A stretch of DNA of 64,000 nt from Endobugula sp965225895 (GTDB lineage Bacteria > Pseudomonadota > Gammaproteobacteria > Pseudomonadales > Cellvibrionaceae). Of this stretch, positions 55,107 through 63,618 are shown piece by piece; position 1 is the first letter of the stretch; each line of letters starts with the position of its first letter. Under the pieces are notes generated by a model. It was not told the DNA's origin and did not search any database. It worked only from the letters and a program-made list of their open reading frames with translations. The DNA is taken from NCBI GenBank assembly GCA_965225895.1, contig CBDDBR010000011.1, positions 1,736,001 to 1,800,000 of the forward strand, given 5' to 3'. The position numbers and the translations under genes are program-made.

Positions 55107-57101
55107 TTATTTATCGGCTTCTAAGGCATATTGATTTTCTAACAAACCATATTTCTTAATTTTACGATGCAATGTTGATCGACTCACACCCATCGCTTTT
55201 GCCGCACGAGTGACCACCCAACGATGCTGCTCTAAAATATGTTCGAGTTCTTCTTTCTCAGAAAGTTTTACTTCACTATTACTCAATGGCAACACTCGTA
55301 AAGGCGCAGGAAATGGAGTCTCTGCACTTGTTTTAACAATCGGTTCACTTGCAAAGACTTCATCGGGTAATTCATCGGCTGTAATCAAATTACCATCACG
55401 CATACATAAGGCATACTGCAATACATTTTTTAACTGACGAATATTACCCGGCCAATGGTACTGACATAACACTGACATTGCGGCTTCATCAATAAAAATC
55501 TCATCCGTTTCGCCTTCATCAAGGCATAACATATGTAATACTTTTTCAACCAATAGTGACTTATCTTCTCTTGCATGAAGACTAGGTAAACTTACCTGAA
55601 AACCACTAATTCGATAATAAAGATCTTCTCTAAACTCGCCACGCCCGACATATTCTTTTAAATCACGATGCGTTGCACAAATCACATTTAAGCTAACTTG
55701 TATTGGTTGTACTTCACCCAATGGAATAATTTCACTTTCTGCCAATACACGTAATAAACTAGCCTGCAACTCTAGTGGCATATCACCGATTTCATCAAGA
55801 AATAATGTACCGCCACTACTGGCTTGTATCTTACCCATTTTTCCTGTTTTTAATCCGCCAGTAAATGTACCTGCACTATAACCAAATAATTCACTTTCAA
55901 TTAAAGACTTGGGAATCGCGGCACAATTTAATGTAATAAAGGGCTTATCAGCACGATCACTGCTATCGTGCAACGCGCGCGCCCAAACCTCTTTACCTGT
56001 ACCCGTTTCACCTTGTAATAAAATACTAATACCTTTGTTAACAATGCGTTGACAACGGTTTGCTTGCTTTAACAAATTGGGTTCTTTACCTGCCGCAGAA
56101 ATAAGCGGAGAAAGGCTAATGCAATCACCAGAACGAGTGGGCGATAAGGCAGTTTTAGGTAAGGGCTGAGTTTCTTTTTTCAGCGCAGGGTTTTTTAATA
56201 ATGCCGCATGAAATTTAAAAGGCTTACCCATAACATAAAGATAGTGCTCAACCGAAGCAGACATGGTTAATTGGTCAACACTTAATTCAAATACATCTTG
56301 AAATTTTCGCCCCACCATTTCATAGCGATCACGACACCCCATAGTTAACAATATAGGCGTTGTAGCTGCAACAATAGTATCGTTATCATTAATAGCCACT
56401 AACGCATGCGTAGTGGATATCATTGGAGAAATAGATAAGCTAATAACACGCTGATTTTGATAGGCGTCTTTAAAAACTAATGCTTCAATTTCGTCCGCTG
56501 TTTCACAGACAAGATTGAGCGCCAATGTTTGCCCTAAACGATTACCTGACGCAAATGTTGATACATCTAAAGCACCAAAGGGGGTTCCATCTGGCGCAAT
56601 CAAAGGCGCTGCAGAGCAACTAAAATTATGTAGGTTTGTTCCATAATGCTCGTCGGCGTATACCGTCACAGGGCTGCACTCGGCTAAACACACGCCTAAT
56701 GCATTGGTACCAACCACATTTTCTGTCCATAGGCTGCCTTGTCTTAAACCTTTATCCACAAGATCATGCCCAACAGGAGAATCAGCAAATGATTTAACGA
56801 CCACACCTTCTTCATTACTAATAAGAACGGTATAGCCACTATACTTTGCCAAGGTGCGAATTTTATCAAATACAGGCTCTGCGTCTGTTAATAACTTTTC
56901 TAACGGTTCTCTGCGCTCTCTTACTTCAGAGTCAGTTAATGATACTAATGTAACATCGCTATCTTCAGATATTTTATAACGATCTCTGCATCGCTCTCTG
57001 GAGTTTTGGATAAAATTATCTGTCACACCACCAATAGCGGGTAATGTAATAGCTTCAATATTAGTACTTTTAGTTTCATCTACGTTATTAAAAGACATCA
57101 A
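55107..57101 (-). CDS. Sigma-54-dependent transcriptional activator, AcoR family
   Basis: A 664-aa enhancer-binding protein. N-terminal AcoR-type GAF sensor (LRQGSLWTENVVGTNALGVCL; YADEHYGTNLHNFSCSAAPL), a middle PAS-like segment, and a sigma-54 AAA+ domain. Walker A GETGTGKEVWARALH, GAFTGA loop as GTFTGG, Walker B GGTLFLDEIGDMPL. C-terminal Fis-type helix-turn-helix (LEHILEQHRWVVTRAAKAMG then SRSTLHRKI). AcoR proteins activate acetoin and related alcohol-catabolism genes. The neighbouring sigma-54 promoters make this the likely local activator. The GTFTGG loop differs from the consensus at its last residue. ATG at 57101 or one codon later. Confidence 0.93.
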   Translation of the reverse strand: MMSFNNVDETKSTNIEAITLPAIGGVTDNFIQNSRERCRDRYKISEDSDVTLVSLTDSEVRERREPLEKLLTDAEPVFDKIRTLAKYSGYTVLISNEEGVVVKSFADSPVGHDLVDKGLRQGSLWTENVVGTNALGVCLAECSPVTVYADEHYGTNLHNFSCSAAPLIAPDGTPFGALDVSTFASGNRLGQTLALNLVCETADEIEALVFKDAYQNQRVISLSISPMISTTHALVAINDNDTIVAATTPILLTMGCRDRYEMVGRKFQDVFELSVDQLTMSASVEHYLYVMGKPFKFHAALLKNPALKKETQPLPKTALSPTRSGDCISLSPLISAAGKEPNLLKQANRCQRIVNKGISILLQGETGTGKEVWARALHDSSDRADKPFITLNCAAIPKSLIESELFGYSAGTFTGGLKTGKMGKIQASSGGTLFLDEIGDMPLELQASLLRVLAESEIIPLGEVQPIQVSLNVICATHRDLKEYVGRGEFREDLYYRISGFQVSLPSLHAREDKSLLVEKVLHMLCLDEGETDEIFIDEAAMSVLCQYHWPGNIRQLKNVLQYALCMRDGNLITADELPDEVFASEPIVKTSAETPFPAPLRVLPLSNSEVKLSEKEELEHILEQHRWVVTRAAKAMGVSRSTLHRKIKKYGLLENQYALEADK

Positions 57102-57682
57102 CTCACCTCTCTGTTCCGTCTCTTACAGCATTATGTAAATGCACGGATTATTTTTATATTTTAGGTGTCTTAATTTGTAAAATTTTTATGCGGAAAGAAC
57201 GAATTCATCGACGTTATTAAGTTTACAAAATACCTTGTATTATTATTATATTTAAGGCAATAGTGTACCATAAAAGCCCTTAAAAAAATCTTGTAAAATC
57301 ACGCGTTATACTAATTGTGTACATCCGTCACCACAGTTATTGCGGGCTACAAAACAAACGTACGTTCCATTTCGCGCCACAGCGCGCATGAAATCTACAC
57401 TTTATATTTTCCACTTTTTTTTGTTATTTTTATTTCATACAATTTTAATATATAAAAACGCTATTGACGTAACATTAAAATCTAAGCGCATAAGAAAAAC
57501 ACTAACAATTATTTTACAAACACTCACCTACCTACTAGTCAAATAAAACAACACCAACAAAAAAGTCAGTGCTTAAAAACTGCATGATTTACTTTTTCAT
57601 AAACGCTTACCCACGAAAAAAAGCGCGTAAGACGCGCTAAAATCTGCAATAAAAAAAGCAGATGGAGGGAAAAACTTAAGCA
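57102..57682. other. Intergenic region between two minus-strand units
   Basis: 581 bp, A+T-rich. Upstream part of the AcoR-like gene; no clear sigma-54 box seen. The only open frame (57340-57546) has a very hydrophobic, low-complexity translation and no supporting signal. A terminator lies at its left end. Confidence 0.5.
57614..57638 (-). terminator. Terminator of the quinoprotein operon
   Basis: On the minus strand AGCGCGT-CTT-ACGCGCT (57638-57622) is followed by a run of T. A second hairpin ATCTGC/GCAGAT lies just before it. Confidence 0.85.
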
Positions 57683-58444
57683 TTAATTATAGGCAATACC
57701 ATATTTATCAAAAATATCCATTAATGTACCGTCGGTTTTCATTTCTAACAATATTTTATTAAATGCCTGTTTTGTATTTTCATCGGCTTTTCGCAAACCT
57801 AAAGAGTAGTTATAATTTAACGGCACACTCAATACTTCCTCGGCATCAACTACGTTAAAAACATTACCGTTATTTTTCTGAAACCACCCACTAGACACGT
57901 TTGTCACAATGGCTGCGTCAATTAGACCATCGGCCAATGCTTGTAAACGACTCGCCTCATCTCGGAAACGGTAAGCTAAATTTACACCACTATCGCTAAG
58001 TGTATGCGATGCAATACTACCAGGCGACACACCAACAACCTTAGTTTTAAGGTCATCTATTGTTTTAATATCATGATCACCATTGCGCGTTACCACTTTA
58101 AATTCTAAACGCATATACGTATCGGAAATATGCATATATTTTGAGTCGCCCTTACCCAAGTTGGCAACGCCCGTATAAAAATCACAGCCTGTTTTTTTTG
58201 CTTGTCTTCTTGGTCTAATCCAAGAAACATTGAGAGAAACATCCAACTTTTGTGCAATCGCCTTAGCCATGTCTACCTGAAATCCTTTAGGCCTTTCAGC
58301 TCGCAAAGAAAAAGGCATTTGATCAGGGTGAACGCATAACTCTATCTCACCAGTAGATTGAATATGCTCGATACGCTCAGCTACCGTTATTGGACTTAAT
58401 AAAGCAAGACTTAAAATACAGATTTTTTTTATTGTAATTAACAT
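57683..58444 (-). CDS. Periplasmic substrate-binding protein, MxaJ/XoxJ-like position
   Basis: A 253-aa type-2 periplasmic binding protein with a signal peptide (IKKICILSLALLSPITVA). Visible are ELCVHPDQMPFSLRAERPKGFQVDMAKAIAQKL (read in parts), VVGVSPGSIASHTL and the terminal GTLMDIFDKYGIAYN. I use the ATG at 58444: GGTGGG lies just upstream, and the frame extends only to a TTG. It comes after a quinoprotein dehydrogenase and a cytochrome c, the gene order of xoxF-xoxG-xoxJ. XoxJ/MxaJ-type proteins help assemble or activate the dehydrogenase rather than import solutes; that role here is inference. Confidence 0.8.
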   Translation of the reverse strand: MLITIKKICILSLALLSPITVAERIEHIQSTGEIELCVHPDQMPFSLRAERPKGFQVDMAKAIAQKLDVSLNVSWIRPRRQAKKTGCDFYTGVANLGKGDSKYMHISDTYMRLEFKVVTRNGDHDIKTIDDLKTKVVGVSPGSIASHTLSDSGVNLAYRFRDEASRLQALADGLIDAAIVTNVSSGWFQKNNGNVFNVVDAEEVLSVPLNYNYSLGLRKADENTKQAFNKILLEMKTDGTLMDIFDKYGIAYN

Positions 58445-58471
58445 ATTCCACCCACCTATCAATTATTGCAA

Positions 58472-58903
58472 TTACTGCTCTTCACTTAACGACATAATAT
58501 AAGCCACTAATTCCCAACGCTGCTCTGCATCAAATGCTCGCTTCCACGGCGGCATAACTAACGCACCACGTTTTTTTCCTTTGGTAATTGTTTTGAACAA
58601 ATAACTCGGTCTAAATTCACGCCCTTGTAATTTACGCGCTTTACCACCAGACCCTTTATTACCATGACAATAAACACAAGACTGATTAAATCTTGTCTCA
58701 CCATTAGCAATAGAAACACGTTGATTACTAAATACTTTAGCTTTCATCTCAGCAACATGCTCAGGCGTTTCTTTAACTCGTTCTTTTTTACTCGCTTTTT
58801 TTCCTTGATCCGCTGGCGGAGCTACCGCACATGCCACACCACTCACTAGAGATAATGCAATAACACTACCACGAATATATTTTACAAACGTACTTGATAC
58901 CAT
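58472..58903 (-). CDS. Periplasmic class-I c-type cytochrome, XoxG-like position
   Basis: A 143-aa protein with a signal peptide ending near ACA and a lysine-rich linker. The haem motif is CVYCH (about residue 76) and the methionine ligand is in VMPPWKRAF. A single haem. It follows the quinoprotein gene and is the expected electron acceptor for PQQ-dependent oxidation. AGGAG precedes the ATG. Confidence 0.9.
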   Translation of the reverse strand: MVSSTFVKYIRGSVIALSLVSGVACAVAPPADQGKKASKKERVKETPEHVAEMKAKVFSNQRVSIANGETRFNQSCVYCHGNKGSGGKARKLQGREFRPSYLFKTITKGKKRGALVMPPWKRAFDAEQRWELVAYIMSLSEEQ

Positions 58904-58979
58904 AGCTACTTACTCCTACTAAAAACTGATATCGTAAAAACAAAGAGGCAACACCTTGTCGCCCCTTTGCTTTAGTGAA

Positions 58980-60653
58980 TTAATCTTCTAATGTAAATGC
59001 AACTAACGCTGCACCACCAGGTAATCCACCCACTTCAGGGAAAGCACTTGCCATAAAGCCTGGGGCATGTGAACCAAACCCTGTGGCCGCCAAGATATAC
59101 TGCTTACCGTTTACAGCGTAACTTACGATACCACCGCGTAAACCAGAACCTGCGTTAAAGTTCCATACTTCCTTACCATTTTTAGCATTGTAAGCATGAA
59201 TTACACCATACGGGTCGCCATTAAATACAAGGTTACCACCTGTCGTTAATACGCTACCTAAACCAGGTAATGGATAGTCAATAGACCATTTAAGTTTACC
59301 CGTGATAGGGTCACGCGCATCAAGACGAGCCGATGCTTTTTTGCCTGGAGGCGGAACAGCAACGAGTTTGCTCACACCTAAATACAGACCAGCAATACCA
59401 ATATTTTCATGCTCCTGAGGCGCAGGCACTACGATATTGCACACTTCCATTGCATTGGTATACCAGAGACCTGTTTTAGGATTATATGCACCGTGGTTCC
59501 AACTACGCGCACCTAAAAGATAAGGACAAATAGTTGTTTCTTCACCGACAGGCATTGGTTTACGGCCAATCAGCTCACCAGTTTTAGGGTTAATACCTTT
59601 TACAAAGTTAATGTTTTCTGCCAATGGCCAAACATTTTCAACTTCACCCGTACTTTTCTCTAAAACAAAAACATAACCACTCTTATTCAAGTGAACAAGT
59701 ACTTCTTTACCGTTATGTTTTAAGCTTAATGCTTCATAAGAGGCATCATAATCCCAGACATCATGAGGAATTTCTTGACGAGCCCACTTTAACTTACCTG
59801 TTTTAGGCGCAATCGCTAAAAGACTAGCACTGTGCTTATTGTCGCCTTGACGCTCAGCACCATAAAAGTCAGGAGCAGCGTTCGCAGTACCGATGAAAAT
59901 AGTATCGCTCTTTTCATCATAAGTACCTGGCAACCAAGCACCACTGCCGCCTACCTCACCTGAGTCACCAGGCCAGCTTTTAGGATCATCTTTATTCAAG
60001 ATATCAAAGGTCCACATTGGCTCACCTGTAATCGCATTCACCGCAAAGATTTTACCTTGCGTTGGCTGATCACCACCTGTAGTACCACCAAATAATACAT
60101 CACCCGCTAACTGTGGCGGAGATGAGAACAAGCAACCGTAGCACGACTCTAAATCCGTGATTTGAGTAGACCATTTTTCTTTACCCGTTTTTTGATCTAG
60201 AGCGATAAAACGACCATCTAAAGAACCGATATACACATTACCATGACCTACTGTTACACCACGGCTAGCCGCAACATAAAAAACTTCTTCAACAATAGTG
60301 TCTAAATCCGTTTGATAATGCCAAATCTTTTTACCCGTATCCGCTTCCAAAGCAAATACGTTATTATTAGGCCCAATATAATAAGCCACGCCATCGATAA
60401 CGATTGGGGTTGCTTGCAATCCCATTTCAATATCACCTGGCTGATGAATCCACGCTACTTTTAAATTTTTAATATTACGTGCGTTAATTTGGTCTAAAGG
60501 ACTATAACGCCAAGCATCAGATGTTCTATGATACTGAGGCCAGTCATTAGGGCTTTCGGCGGATGAATCCGCTGTAACTGTTGCAGCTACACCAGATAAA
60601 GTAATGCATGATGCAATACTTGCAGATAACACTAGTTTTTTTATTTTAATCAC
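58980..60653 (-). CDS. PQQ-dependent (quinoprotein) alcohol dehydrogenase, divergent
   Basis: A 557-aa eight-bladed propeller with signal peptide (residues 1-28). Tryptophan-docking repeats and the substrate-base motif HDVWDYD (the Asp of WDxD) are visible; SWNHGAYNPKTGLWY and TANAAPDFYG correspond to conserved PQQ/metal-site blocks. WDYD, with a second Asp two residues after the catalytic one, is the pattern of lanthanide-dependent enzymes (XoxF, PedH). The vicinal Cys-Cys of the family is replaced (EVFYVAASRG) and the usual GGE metal ligand region reads GGD. An extra CYGC pair lies nearby. GTG start at 60653 with GGAGA 8 nt upstream. Substrate unknown. Confidence 0.88.
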   Translation of the reverse strand: MIKIKKLVLSASIASCITLSGVAATVTADSSAESPNDWPQYHRTSDAWRYSPLDQINARNIKNLKVAWIHQPGDIEMGLQATPIVIDGVAYYIGPNNNVFALEADTGKKIWHYQTDLDTIVEEVFYVAASRGVTVGHGNVYIGSLDGRFIALDQKTGKEKWSTQITDLESCYGCLFSSPPQLAGDVLFGGTTGGDQPTQGKIFAVNAITGEPMWTFDILNKDDPKSWPGDSGEVGGSGAWLPGTYDEKSDTIFIGTANAAPDFYGAERQGDNKHSASLLAIAPKTGKLKWARQEIPHDVWDYDASYEALSLKHNGKEVLVHLNKSGYVFVLEKSTGEVENVWPLAENINFVKGINPKTGELIGRKPMPVGEETTICPYLLGARSWNHGAYNPKTGLWYTNAMEVCNIVVPAPQEHENIGIAGLYLGVSKLVAVPPPGKKASARLDARDPITGKLKWSIDYPLPGLGSVLTTGGNLVFNGDPYGVIHAYNAKNGKEVWNFNAGSGLRGGIVSYAVNGKQYILAATGFGSHAPGFMASAFPEVGGLPGGAALVAFTLED

Positions 60654-60737
60654 TTGTTATTCTCCATTTATAAATATTATGCGGATGTTGCATACTCTAA
60701 TGGTCGCTAGTCCACGCTCTACGTACATCCACCAAGC

Positions 60738-60753
60738 AGCAAGATGCAGGCCA
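60738..60753 (-). promoter_or_regulatory. Sigma-54 (-24/-12) promoter of the quinoprotein operon
   Basis: Reading the minus strand: TGGC CTGCATC TTGCT, with GG and GC 12 nt apart. The start codon lies about 85 nt downstream of the -12 box. Confidence 0.65.
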
Positions 60754-61100
60754 ACAAAAAACAAGAACAGAGAAATCAAATGCAAGCCTTTGATATATAA
60801 GCAGTTTATCAAAAAAGCAATACACCAAAAACATGATTATATAAGGCGAAAAAAATGAAATAAAAAAGATTCGTCACATACTGTATCAAGCACTGAAACA
60901 ATATGTAGTGGCATCACATTCAACTCAAAAAACTGTATTAAAATACTCTCTTTATAAGCATAAAACCTAATACAATTATTTTATTTACATGCTTTCCTTT
61001 TTTAAAAAAGAGAAATCAACTTTCTTAAATAGCAGGCTATGCACATCACCCTCCCTTATTTAGGCATATAAGCCAGCAACACCAACCTACACACCCAAAG

Positions 61101-61130
61101 TGACACACTCTGTGTCACACGGGTGACACA
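61101..61130. promoter_or_regulatory. Compound palindromic activator site between divergent units
   Basis: TGACACA-CTC-TGTGTCA (61101-61117) is a perfect palindrome; TGTGTCAC (61111-61118) again pairs with GTGACACA (61123-61130). Three half-sites in alternating orientation. It lies about 350 nt upstream of the quinoprotein -24 box and about 104 nt upstream of a candidate VOC-gene promoter, a fitting enhancer place for a dimeric or higher-order activator such as the AcoR-like protein. Confidence 0.6.
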
Positions 61131-61233
61131 CTTCGATGCGAATACGCCCTGACGATTAAACACTTAATTTATATATCACGCGCAACCTTCACTAAAACAC
61201 CCAATAAAAATATCTAACCATTAAATTCATAAC

Positions 61234-61249
61234 TGGCATAAAAAATGTA
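61234..61249 (+). promoter_or_regulatory. Weak sigma-54-like promoter of the VOC gene
   Basis: TGGCATAAAAAATGTA: TGGC with a G 12 nt further, but the -12 dinucleotide is GT instead of GC. Supported mainly by context (divergent palindrome upstream, shared regulation). Confidence 0.35.
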
Positions 61250-61288
61250 TTTATGTGTTGATACATTTATATAACCATGGAGAAAACA

Positions 61289-61873
61289 ATGAGAATAATA
61301 ACAACAATCGCCGCCATAGCTTTTTTAGCTATCACTGCTCAATCATCACATGCTGGCATGCCTGGTATGCGAGGAACGCAACATTTAGGCATTACGGTAC
61401 CTAATGTAAAAGAAGCTACCGCTTTTTTTACAGATGTTATAGGTTGCGAATCTTTTTATTCTATCGGCCCATTTGGTCCATTTGATAATGACTGGATGAC
61501 CGAAAACCTTAATGTACATAAAAAAGCGGTCATTAAAACGGCTCATTTAATGCGTTGTGGCAACGGCCCTTCATTAGAAATTTTTGAATACACGTCACCC
61601 GACCAAAAAAAGCAACCGCCTAAAAACAGCGATATTGGTGGTCATCACTTAGCGTTTTATGTTGATGATATGGATGCCGCAGTGAAATTTTTAGAAGATA
61701 AAGGCATTACTGTATTAGGTAAGCCACATACTTTTACAGATACAGGCATGAAAGGCTTAACATGGGTGTATTTTATGGCTCCATGGGGCATGCAATTAGA
61801 AATCGTTAGCTACCCTTATGGTCAAGGATACGAAAAAAATACAGGGCGTAGAATGTGGGATCCACGCTACTAA
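61289..61873 (+). CDS. Secreted VOC/glyoxalase-fold protein
   Basis: A 194-aa protein with a cleavable signal peptide (residues 1-23, ending SHA). The vicinal-oxygen-chelate fold follows: TQHLGITVPNVKEATAFFTDVIG, GGHHLAFYVDDMDAAVKFLE, and GLTWVYFMAPWGMQLEIVSY with a metal Glu. Metal ligands fit His (in THL/HH) and Glu. VOC proteins are rarely exported; the location beside a periplasmic alcohol dehydrogenase suggests action on an oxidised product. I use the ATG at 61289 with GGAG upstream; the frame opens 4 codons earlier over that site. Function unknown. Confidence 0.8.
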   Translation: MRIITTIAAIAFLAITAQSSHAGMPGMRGTQHLGITVPNVKEATAFFTDVIGCESFYSIGPFGPFDNDWMTENLNVHKKAVIKTAHLMRCGNGPSLEIFEYTSPDQKKQPPKNSDIGGHHLAFYVDDMDAAVKFLEDKGITVLGKPHTFTDTGMKGLTWVYFMAPWGMQLEIVSYPYGQGYEKNTGRRMWDPRY

Positions 61874-61940
61874 CCCCTCGTTGCCATCTATGAATAGCTC
61901 TACAAAAAGTAGAGCTATTCACTCCTAACAGTCAATTATT

Positions 61941-63167
61941 ATGAAAAATATACTCGCTCTATTCTTACTTATCTTTAGCTCTACACTCCACGCTCACTTC
62001 ACACATTTTGAACCACGCATTATTCATCTGTATCAAGAGCAAAAAGACACTATTATTTTAATGCGTATGCCACTGCCACTTATTTTATTAAATGAGCAAT
62101 GGGAAGGCATTGATAAAGAACAAAACATACCTTACACAAACAAAATAAAAGATGCTAATGGCGTTAATTATATTGTTGACCATCAATTTATAAGAAATAA
62201 TTTAGATACATTTAAAACACTGATTCACAAGGGTTATAAAATAGAGAAAAACAGTCAACCACAAAATTATCTCGTGGATTCTATACACATATTTAACACC
62301 GACAAAAGAAAACCATTTAGTAGTCTAGAGACAGCACTCGATAACTTTAGCGGGAATATTACAATAAAACCCGATGCACTGGATCTTTTTGATAGCGGCA
62401 TTGATATCGCTTTACGATTGCCAAATACCTCTATCATTAAAAATGACATTTCTATACATAGTATTCTTGGCGATAAATTTAATGCGATTAATCGACTGGC
62501 CAACATTGTGAACTTACACAGTGCACATCTCAACACATCTGAAACCACGGTAGGCATTCTCAACTATTCATCGATTCGCCAAGCATCAACTATTAAAAAA
62601 TTACTAAACAGTTTTTACGATGGCGTAAAACATATTCTTATTGGTTTAGATCATGTATTGTTTGTTCTGTTGTTATTTTATAGCGCACCCACTTTTTTAA
62701 GACTACTATCGCTCGCTACAGCCTTTACTATAGGCCACTCGTTCAGCTTGGTATTCGGCAATAATATACTCATATCATCCCCCTTATTCACGCCCAGCAT
62801 AGAGCTATTGATTGCATTTTCAATTATGTTAAGCGCTGTAGCACTACTGACTAATAAAACAAAATTAATTGGCACCACACCCTTATTAATTATTGGAATC
62901 ATTCATGGGTTTGGGTTTTCTTTTGTTTATAAAGAATTACAAAATGTAGGCGCAGAAACTAGCCTAGGAGAGCTTTTCTCATTTACTGCAGGTATTGAGG
63001 CAGGGCAAATCATTATTTATTGTATCGCATTTATAATCACACAAATTACTCAAAGCAAATTCCCTTTAATCAAACCGCTTAAATATCAAGTTTCTCTACT
63101 CGCCATTATTATTTCTATCTACTGGATACTGACACGCGCCACGCCTATAGTGCAGCACTTCGCTTAA
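61941..63167 (+). CDS. HupE/UreJ-type membrane protein with N-terminal periplasmic domain
   Basis: A 408-aa protein with a signal peptide and an N-terminal extracytoplasmic part (to about 225). The C-terminal part has about seven membrane helices and the HupE/UreJ_2 pattern KHILIGLDHVLFVLLLFYSA, TIGHSFSLV and GIIHGFGFSFVYKEL. HupE/UreJ relatives are linked to nickel or cobalt uptake; here the metal, if any, is unknown. It lies 67 nt after the VOC gene on the same strand, so likely cotranscribed. Confidence 0.78.
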   Translation: MKNILALFLLIFSSTLHAHFTHFEPRIIHLYQEQKDTIILMRMPLPLILLNEQWEGIDKEQNIPYTNKIKDANGVNYIVDHQFIRNNLDTFKTLIHKGYKIEKNSQPQNYLVDSIHIFNTDKRKPFSSLETALDNFSGNITIKPDALDLFDSGIDIALRLPNTSIIKNDISIHSILGDKFNAINRLANIVNLHSAHLNTSETTVGILNYSSIRQASTIKKLLNSFYDGVKHILIGLDHVLFVLLLFYSAPTFLRLLSLATAFTIGHSFSLVFGNNILISSPLFTPSIELLIAFSIMLSAVALLTNKTKLIGTTPLLIIGIIHGFGFSFVYKELQNVGAETSLGELFSFTAGIEAGQIIIYCIAFIITQITQSKFPLIKPLKYQVSLLAIIISIYWILTRATPIVQHFA

Positions 63168-63184
63168 TCGTTTCGCATTCATAC

Positions 63185-63227
63185 AAACACCAATATAGCC
63201 AGCATACAACACGGCATATTGGTGTTT
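63185..63227 (+). terminator. Terminator after the HupE-type gene
   Basis: AAACACCAATAT (63185-63196) and ATATTGGTGTTT (63216-63227) are perfect 12-nt complements, 18 nt past the stop codon, with a short GCC/GGC inner stem. Confidence 0.7.
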
Positions 63228-63506
63228 CTTACCAAAAGAAACATATTACAAACCAGTTAACACGCCTCACACGCCGAGCCATCATCTCCCTGCACTTATA
63301 TACATACGATAGAAACATTACTAATAGTAAATAAGGCAAAGACAATCACAGAAAAATATAGCCTGGCTATACAATGCTATTAACACAGGCAACGATAATA
63401 CATACGTTAATAATACGTCATATCACAACATGTATAACGAACGATTCTCTACGCTCATAAATCTAAAAACAATAGCAATACCTATGGCCATAATATACAG
63501 GCAAAA

Positions 63507-63536
63507 AAAAGCCGGTGACATTTAACACCGGCTTTT
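63507..63536 (-). terminator. Terminator of the porin gene
   Basis: AAAAGCCGGTG (63507-63517) pairs with CACCGGCTTTT (63526-63536). GC-rich stem with T-tracts both ways; the porin transcript runs into it from the right. Between 63230 and 63500 I saw nothing else. Confidence 0.88.
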
Positions 63537-63618
63537 AATGAAACAGTGACGATTAATTTATCGATACACATTGCATGTAAAGGTAACTATCTACACTGTT
63601 TCGACCCAGACGTAATAC

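Noticed and set aside
57340..57546. 68-codon open frame in the gap upstream of the AcoR-like gene
   Set aside because: Low-complexity hydrophobic translation, no ribosome-binding site, and A+T-rich sequence where open frames arise by chance.
59830..60250. CYGC in the quinoprotein as a haem c site
   Set aside because: The motif lacks the following His needed for CxxCH.
60604..60858. Plus-strand open frame of 84 codons over the quinoprotein promoter
   Set aside because: It overlaps the quinoprotein start and its sigma-54 promoter on the other strand, and its translation looks unlike a protein.
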